A stretch of 64,000 bases of DNA from Spirosomataceae bacterium TFI 002 (lineage in GTDB: Bacteria; Bacteroidota; Bacteroidia; Cytophagales; Spirosomataceae). How positions within the stretch are numbered: position 1 is the stretch's first letter; each line of letters begins with the position of its first letter. Position numbers and translations under genes: made by a program. Under the pieces are notes generated by a model. It was given only the letters and a program-made list of their open reading frames with translations, had not been told where the DNA came from and ran no database searches. Positions 28,344 to 37,300 of this stretch are shown one piece after another. The stretch covers positions 868,001-932,000 of the forward strand of contig LT907983.1 in the NCBI GenBank assembly GCA_900230115.1. The letters run 5' to 3'.

Positions 28344-31300
28344 ATGAAACAATTAGCCACTCAGAAAGTCCTTCAATTTGTCTTTGTATTTTTTACAATC
28401 TGCTGCATCCAAAATGTCCATGGGCAAGTGTACGTAAACCATGCTGCAACGGGTGCTGTTAAAGGGGCAAAAGAACTTAAACTTGTTGCCAATTCTTTAG
28501 AAGTCACCAATACCGATGATGCCGGTTCTGGTTCGCTTCGCGACGTAATTGCCAATGCAGTTTCCAATGATACCATACGGTTTTCTCCTACCATTAATGG
28601 CGATACTATAAAGCTGACCTCTGGACAGATTTTGATAGATAAAAACCTTGTAATAATTGGGAATGGAATTGAGAATTCAATCATTGACGGCAGTGCTAAA
28701 TCAAGAATTTTTGAAATAGCAGCATTTGATACCTTAAAAGTTAATTACCTCACTATTCAAAACGGGAAAACAACTTCTACTCCTGGAGGTGGAATTTTAG
28801 TACTCGGCTCTTTGCATTTAAATTATTCCAAAATTGACAAGTGCTCTTCTTATGCTGGTGGAGCCATTCGTTCATCTAATTTCGACTCGGAAATTATTAT
28901 CCGATATTCTACAATTTCAAATAATAGGAGTTCTTGGGGTGGTGGCGGACTTTTTCTAAAAAATGACCAAACCGAAATTTCAAATTCAAGTTTTTTCAAC
29001 AATAATAGTACTTTTCATGGTGGAGCAATAAAGGCGACGAGATATATAACCGAATTAAACGTTACAAACACAACCATTTCGGGTAACTCTTCTTCAGAAG
29101 GTGGAGGTATTTTCATTTGCTCATCAAATGTTAACATTACCAATTCCACTATTACAAATAATTCTGCCACTATGGGAGGTGGGATTATGTTAGAAAAAGA
29201 CGATACAAACCCTGAATTATCTTTAAAGAATACCATCCTTTATAATTCGGCGAGTTCGAGCTCGCCAGATATATTTACAAATTCACAAGACTATGTAATA
29301 GACGAAGGGAACAACTTAGTTTTCGCCTCAGGAGCACATGGTATCACCAGCGGAAATAATTTAAATCCATTATTGGGCACTTTACAAGACAACGGTGGTC
29401 CTACGCTCACACATGCACTTTTGAGCTGTAGTCCTGCTTATAATGCAGGCACAGGAACATCAGCAGACCAAAGAGGTGAAGCCGTTTATGGCGGAGTAAA
29501 AGACATAGGGGCTTATGAAGACCAAAACCCACTGCCCAATCCATTAATAGTCACCAATACCAATGACGACGGCTGTGGCTCCTTACGGTATGCAGTAGCC
29601 AATGCAGTTTCCAACGATACCATTCGCTTTTCTCCTACCATTAATGGCGATAGCATCAAACTCGTCACCCAAATCATTCTCGATAAAAACCTCGTAATCC
29701 TTGGCAATGACACCACCAACACCATTATAGATGGTATGGCTAACTCACGGATTTTTAAGATTAATGAGTTTAAAAAAGTCACCATAGATGGCATCAAAAT
29801 GCAAAATGGTAGAGCAAGTGGAAGTTTTCCAGATGGTGATGGGGGTGCAATATTCAATGAAGGTACAGCAAGCTTTGCCAACTGCATATTCTCAGGAAAC
29901 AAAGCGGATAATGATGGTGGAGGTATTTCCAATTTGTATCGCACTGCAAGCTTCATAAACTGTACTATTTCGGGAAACACAGCAGATGACGAGGGAGGAG
30001 GAGTAAAGAACGATGGTTTATCCTTACCGAGCTTTGTCAACTGCACTATCACTGGTAATAACGCAAGGCATGGTGGTGGACTATTTGAATTGGGCAGCTT
30101 TAGAAGCACAATGATAAATTGTACTATCGCTGGCAACTCTGCTTCTTCTAATGGCGGCGGTATTGCTTTTGAGTTAGTTTCATCCTATTTTAGACTCACT
30201 AACAGCATCATTACAAACAATTCTTCCCCCGACGGGCCTAACATAAAAGGTGTTTACTCAGGTAGTAATAATATCATTGGCGGTGACCCGCTTTTTGTCA
30301 TGAATGTGCCCACGGCTCCTTCTACTGGTGGAGATTTACGCCTGCAAGCTTGCTCACCTGCCATCAATGCAGGTACAGCAGATATCACAGGTTTAAATCT
30401 GGGTTTGGTAGATTTGGCTGGAAATCCAAGAGTAGAAGGAGGAAAGATAGACATTGGAGCGTATGAATACCAAGCTTCAAGTGTGTCCAAACCACTTATT
30501 GTGACCAATACCAATGACAACGGATGTGGCTCCTTGCGGTTTTTGGTGGCTTTTTCAGCCTCGGGCGATACCATTCGCTTTTCTCCTACCATTAATCGCG
30601 ATACTATAAAGCTGACCTCCGGACAGATTTTGATAGATAAAAACCTTGTAATCCTTGGCAATGACACCACCAACACCATTATAGATGGTATGGCTAACTC
30701 ACGAATTTTTAAGATAAATGCCAACAAAAAAGTCACCATAGATGGCATCAAAATGCAAAATGGTAGAGCAAGTGGAAGCTCTCAAGATGGTGATGGAGGT
30801 GCTATCTTTAATATGGGTACCCTTCAAATTATGAATTCCTTGCTTTTTAATAATAATGCTATTCGAAACGGAGGGGCATTATTTAATGACTTTTCTTTTT
30901 CTGCTAACATTACAATACACTTCGCCAACTGCACTATTTCTGAAAATTCCGCTATTAGAGGAGGTGGTGTTTACAATAGTAGCACAGCGAGCTTTACAAA
31001 CTGTACAATCTCAGGAAACTCAGCAGATAACGAGGGAGGCGGAGTATACGGTGCGGGCACTTTAACGAGCTGTTCGAATTGTATCATTTCAGGAAATTAT
31101 GCGAAAGATGGCGGCGGATTCTATGAAGAATCAATCCTTAAAAACAACTTCATAAATTGTAGTATCTCAGGAAATTCTGCTTCTTCCAGCGGTGGCGGTA
31201 TTGCCTCTTTGAGTATTAGAAGCAAATTTAGCTTCACCAACAGCATTGTAGCAAAGAATGCTGCACCCAATGGGCCTGACATAAGCGGTAGTTATACAGA

Positions 31301-34300
31301 TGTAAGTAATAATATCATAGGTGGCGACCCACTTTTTTTGATAGATGTACCTACAGCACCATCAACACAGGGAGATTTAAGCCTACAAGCCTGCTCCCCT
31401 GGTATAAACGCAGGTACAGCAGATACAACAGGTTTAAATCTGGGTTTGGTAGATTTGGCCGGAAACCCAAGAGTTTATGAAGACAGGATAGATATTGGGG
31501 CCTATGAATATCAAAGCCCACTGCCCAATCCACTATTGGTCACCAATACCAATGACGACGGCTGTGGTTCCTTACGTTATGAAGTAGCCAATGCAGTTTC
31601 AAACGATACCATTCGCTTTTCGTCAACTATTAATGGCGATACAATAAAGCTGACCTCTGGACAGATTTTGATAGATAAAAACCTTGTAATTATTGGAAAT
31701 GGTAAAGTCAACACAATAATTGATGGACAGATGGGAAGTCGAATTTTTAATGTAAGTTCTTCCACAGACGTCAAAATACAAGAACTTACTATTCAAGCAG
31801 GTAATGTGAATCCTGGATCTGGTGGTGGAATCTATAATGATGGTACCCTAAAATTAGAAAGCGTAAACATTGTCAATTGCCAATCAAGAGGCGGGGGAGG
31901 AATCTACAATTCAGGACAGTTAGAAGTTATTAAATGTGTTGTTTCAGGCAATCGGATTCTTAATACAACCTATGCTTTTGGCGGCGGTATTAATCATCAA
32001 GGCGGTAGCCTGCTAATAAAACAATCTCAAATATCTGGTAATGTATTGTACCACTCTTCTCCTTCGGAATCTTTTGGTGGCGGCCTGTACCTCAACAATT
32101 CGAATGTTATAATTGAGAGTTCTACTATTTCTGGTAATAGAGCACAAGATGAGGGTGGTGGAATTTCTGGTCAAACCTTCACCATGCGAAATAGTATTGT
32201 TGCAGGTAATTATGCCCAATCTAATCCAGATATAGACAGATTAAACCCTACTTGCCTTCATAGTTTAGTTGGAAATAACCAAGGAAACGGCATCACTTCT
32301 GGAGTCAATGGAAATTTAGCAGGAACAGCAAGTGTTCCATTAGATGCTCAATTTACTTCTGTGGTAATCACTTCAGCTACAGAAGGTTCATCATCTGGTG
32401 ATTTAAGCCTACTACCCTGCTCCCCTGCCATCAATGCAGGTACAGCAGATACCACAGGTTTAAATCTGGGTTTGGTAGATTTGGCCGGAAACCCAAGGGT
32501 TTTTGAAGGAAGAATAGACATTGGGGCCTATGAATATCAAAGCCCACTGCCCAATCCACTATTGGTCACCAATACCAATGACGACGGCTGTGGTTCCTTA
32601 CGTTATGAAGTAGCCAATGCAGTTTCAAACGATACCATTCGCTTCTCGCCAACTATAGATGGGGAAAGTATCAAACTTATCACCCAAATCATTCTCGATA
32701 AAAACCTCGTAATCCTTGGAAATGACACCACCAACACCATATTAGATGGTATGGCTAACTCACGGATTTTTAAGATAAATGCCAACAAAAAAGTCACCAT
32801 AGATGGCATCAAAATGCAAAATGGTCGAGCAATTGGATTTTTGCCAAATAGTTTTGGAGGTGCAGTATTCAATGAAGGCACAGCAAACTTCTCCAACTGC
32901 AAGTTCTCGGGAAACAAAGCAGATGAGTATGGTGGGGCTGTATTCAATTTCGATATGGCAAGCTTCGTCAATTGCAAGTTCTCTGGAAACAAAGCAGATG
33001 AGTTTTATGGTGGGGCTGTATACAATTTCGATATGGCAAGCTTCGTCAATTGCATTATATCTGGGAATACAGCTGTCTCTGGAGGAGGAATAACTAATTC
33101 TAGTGGAGAAATGAGTTTAACCAATTGTAAAATATCTGGAAATTATGCTCGAGACGAAGGCGGCGGAATATTCAGTCTGAGCTCTTTAATAAGCTTTGTG
33201 AATGTTACTATCTCAGGGAACTCTGCTTCGTCCAAAGGTGGGGGCATTGCTACTAATATTGAAGGAGGTAGTCCGGAATTTAGCTTCACCAACAGTATTT
33301 TAGCAATGAATACTGCTCCCGATGAGCCTAACATAAGCGGTAGTTATACAGATGTAAGCAATAATATCATTGGCGGTGACCCACTTTTTGTAATGGATGT
33401 ACCTACGGCTCCTTCTACTGGCGGAGATTTACGTTTACAAGCTTGCTCCCCAGCCATCAATGCAGGCACCCCAGATACCACAGGTTTAAATCTGGGTTTG
33501 GTAGATTTGGCTGGAAACCCAAGAGTTTATGAAGACAGGATAGATATTGGTGCTTTTGAATACCAAAGAAACTCTTATAAAAGTACAATTTTTGTGGACG
33601 CTGATGCCACAGGAAACGATGACGGCTCCACCTGGGCCAATGCCTTCACCGATTTACAAGATGCCTTAGATGCCCGAATGGCTTGTAGTATAGTAGATAC
33701 CATCCTCATAGCAGAAGGAACATACTACCCTACTGAAAGTCCCGTTGAAAACATAGCTGATGCAAGAGATAGAGCCTTTCATCTGGCCAATGCCAACGTA
33801 GTGATAATAGGAGGATACAGTGCCAGTGCAGGTACACCCACCGGCGGAGCTACTATACTAAGCGGAGACCTAGTGACCGCAGGAACAGCTATTGATAGTG
33901 CCTACCACGTATTTATAACCACAGGCTTAAGCTCTGCTACTGTTATAAGTAAGGTTACCATAGCCGCTGGAAAAGCGAATGTTAATAGTTCTATTACTTA
34001 TGCGTCTAAATATTTTTATCGAAATCTGGGCGGCGGAATGATTAATGCTTCATCATCACCTACCCTAACCAACTGTGTGTTTACAGGTAATAGTGCTAAC
34101 AATGGCGGTGGTATGTATAATTCTTCTTCATCACCTACCCTAACCAACTGTGTATTTACAGGTAATAGTGCTAACTCTGGCGGTGGGATGCGTAATTTTT
34201 CTTCTTCACCCAAGCTAACCAACTGTGCGTTTACAGGTAATAGTGCTACCAACGGCGGTGGTATGCGTAATACTGTATCATCACCCACGCTGACCAATAC

Positions 34301-37300
34301 CCTTTTCTATAAAAATACGGCCACTTCAGGTAAGTCTATTAGTAATTTTAGTAGTTCATTAAACAGCAGCAGCACACACAATGCGAGTGACGCAGAGTTA
34401 AGCGATTTCCCCAATACTATAATAGATTTAAGTGGCAAGTATTACAAAGACCTCTTTGCAGATAGTACAGACCTAAATGGTACTGATGATGTATGGGGTA
34501 CGGCCGATGATGGCTTATTCTTGCTGCCAAATTCTATTTTAAGAGATGCAGGTACAGCTGCTGGAGCACCGGCTCTAGATTTAGCAGGCAATACTCGCCC
34601 TACACCACCTAGCATAGGAGCTTATGAGTATAGTCCGTGTGTATTTGCAGCATCAGTAGTGTACGTAGACATAGCGGCTACTGGAAATGAAACAGGCTCC
34701 AGCTGGGCCAATGCCTATACTGATTTACAAGACGCCATAGATAATCAGTGTGGTGGCTTAGATATCTGGGTAGCCGCTGGCACCTATCATCCCACTGTTG
34801 ACCACACGGGTAATAGCTCTCCAGCAGATGACAAAGAGAAAGTCTTTTTTCTAACTAAAAATATAAAAATATACGGAGGTTTTGCAGGTACTGAATCTTC
34901 ATTAAGCGAAAGAAACTGGGAAATAAACAAGACTATTCTAAGTGGCGACTTTAATAATGATGATACCCCTCCACTGAGCACAAGCCCACTTACCATAGGC
35001 AATACTGCCGAAAACGCCTACCATGTTATCGTGAATGTAAACCTCACAGCAGATGCTGTTTTTGACGGTCTTACGGTAAAGGGCGGTAATGCCACTGGGA
35101 GTTCTGGATTCTTATATCAGCTTGTTGCCATCTCTCAAGAAAATGGTGGCGGTATGCAAAATGTAAACTCCTCACCTACACTAAGGAATATTACTTTTGA
35201 GCAAAATAATGCGGAAAATGGTGGTGGAATTTACAACGGAATTGGTTCTGCCCCCGAAATGAACAATTTGACTTTCAGGGATAATGTTGCCGTTTATGGT
35301 GCAGGAATTTACGATAACGATAATAATCCAACCATAAAAAAATCAACTTTTGAAAACAATAAGGTTTTTCAAGATGGTGGAGGAATTTACGGTTTCTCCT
35401 TAGAAATTATACATTCAATTTTTCTAAAGAACAGTGCCCTCAGGAATGGTGGCGGAATTTATTTTACCAACGCTGATGCAAAAATATCCAATTCAACATT
35501 TGTAGAAAACACCGCTTCTACGAATGGTGGAGGGCTCTATAGTATAAGTTCTACTCCTATGGTTACGAATACTATTTTTTGGAATAACACGAAAAATGGT
35601 GACAATAATATCGCTGGTGCGGACATCTTGGCTACGAATAATAATGTAACTGCTACCAATTGCTTAACACAAGTTTACAATATTGGGACAGACAATATCA
35701 TTAACAAAGACCCATTATTTGTAGATGCCGCTAATGGCGACCTAAGTCTTCAATCTTGCTCCCCTGCCATCAATACAGGTACAGCAGATACTACTGGCCT
35801 AAACTTAGGCTTGGTAGATTTTGATGGAAACCCAAGAGTTTTTGAAGACAAGATAGATATTGGTGCTTTTGAACACCAAAGAAACTCTTATAAAAGTACA
35901 ATTTTTGTGGATGCTGATGCCACAGGAAACAATGACGGCTCCACCTGGGTCAATGCCTACACCGATTTACAAGACGCACTAGATGCTAGAATGGCTTGCA
36001 GTATAGTAGACACCATCCTCATAGCTGAGGGAACGTATTACCCAACTCAAAGTCCCGATGGAAGAACAACTAATACTAGAGACAGAGCATTCCATTTAGC
36101 CAATGCCAATGTAGTAATACAGGGTGGATACAATGCCAGCACGGGCACACCCACCGGCGGAGCTACTACACTAAGCGGAGACCTAGTGACCGCAGGAACA
36201 GCTAGTAATAGTGCCTACCACGTATTTATAACCACAGGCTTAAGCTCTGCTACAGTTATAAGTACGCTTACCATAACCGCAGGAAAAGCCAATGGTAATA
36301 GCCCTATTACTTATGAGTCTAAAAATTTTTCTCGAAATTATGGCGGAGGGATGTATAATTTATCATCATCACCTACTTTAACCAACTGTATGTTTGCAGG
36401 TAATAGTGCTGGCATAGGCGGTGGGATCTATAATTCATCATCATCCCCCACATTATTCAACTGTGTGTTTGTGGATAATAGTGCTAACCTTAATGGCGGT
36501 GGGATGAATAATTCTTCATCATCACCTACCCTAACCAACTGTATGTTTGCAGGTAATAGTGCGAATTACTTTGGCGGCGGGATGGAGAATAGAGAATCAT
36601 CACCCACAATAACCAACTGTGCGTTTACAGGTAATAGTGCTAACAATGGCGGTGGGGTGTATAATTATTCTTTATCATCACCCACCCTTACCAATACCCT
36701 TTTCTTTAAAAATACGGCACCTGTAGGTAAGTCTATTGGTACTTTAAGTACTTCATTAAACAGCAACAGCACACACAATGCGAGTGACGCAGATTTAAGC
36801 GTTTTCCCCAATACTTTAATAGATTTAAGTGGTAAGTATTACAAAGACCTCTTCGTAGACAGCACAGACCTAGATGGTACTGATGATATATGGGGTTCGG
36901 CCGATGATGGCTTATTCTTGCTGCCAAATTCTATTTTAAGAGATGCAGGTACAGCCACTGGAGCACCGGCTCTAGATTTAGCAGGCAATACTCGCCCTAC
37001 ACCACCTAGCATAGGAGCTTATGAGTATAGTCCGTGTGTATTTGCAGCATCACTAGTGTACGTAGACATAGCAGCTACTGGAAATGAAACAGGTACCACC
37101 TGGGCCAATGCCTACACCGACTTGCAAGACGCATTAGATGCCCGAATGGCTTGTAGTATAGTAGACACTATCCTAATAGCAGAAGGAACGTACTACCCCT
37201 CCCAAAGTCCCGATGGAAGCATAGCTGACGTAAGAGATAGAGCCTTTCATCTGGCCAATGCCAACGTAGTGATAATAGGAGGATACAGTGCCAGTACGGG

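Larger units (their letters stand above)
27884..28457 (+). repeat. Duplicated LytTR-promoter-signal-peptide block, copy 2
   Basis: This is the counterpart of 23029-23601. The LytTR gene, promoter and signal peptide are conserved. The middle of the LytTR gene and the bases after GGTATG in the promoter (GTC instead of CCT) carry the main differences. Giant 3 diverges completely from giant 2 after the codons for HAATGA. Confidence 0.85.
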
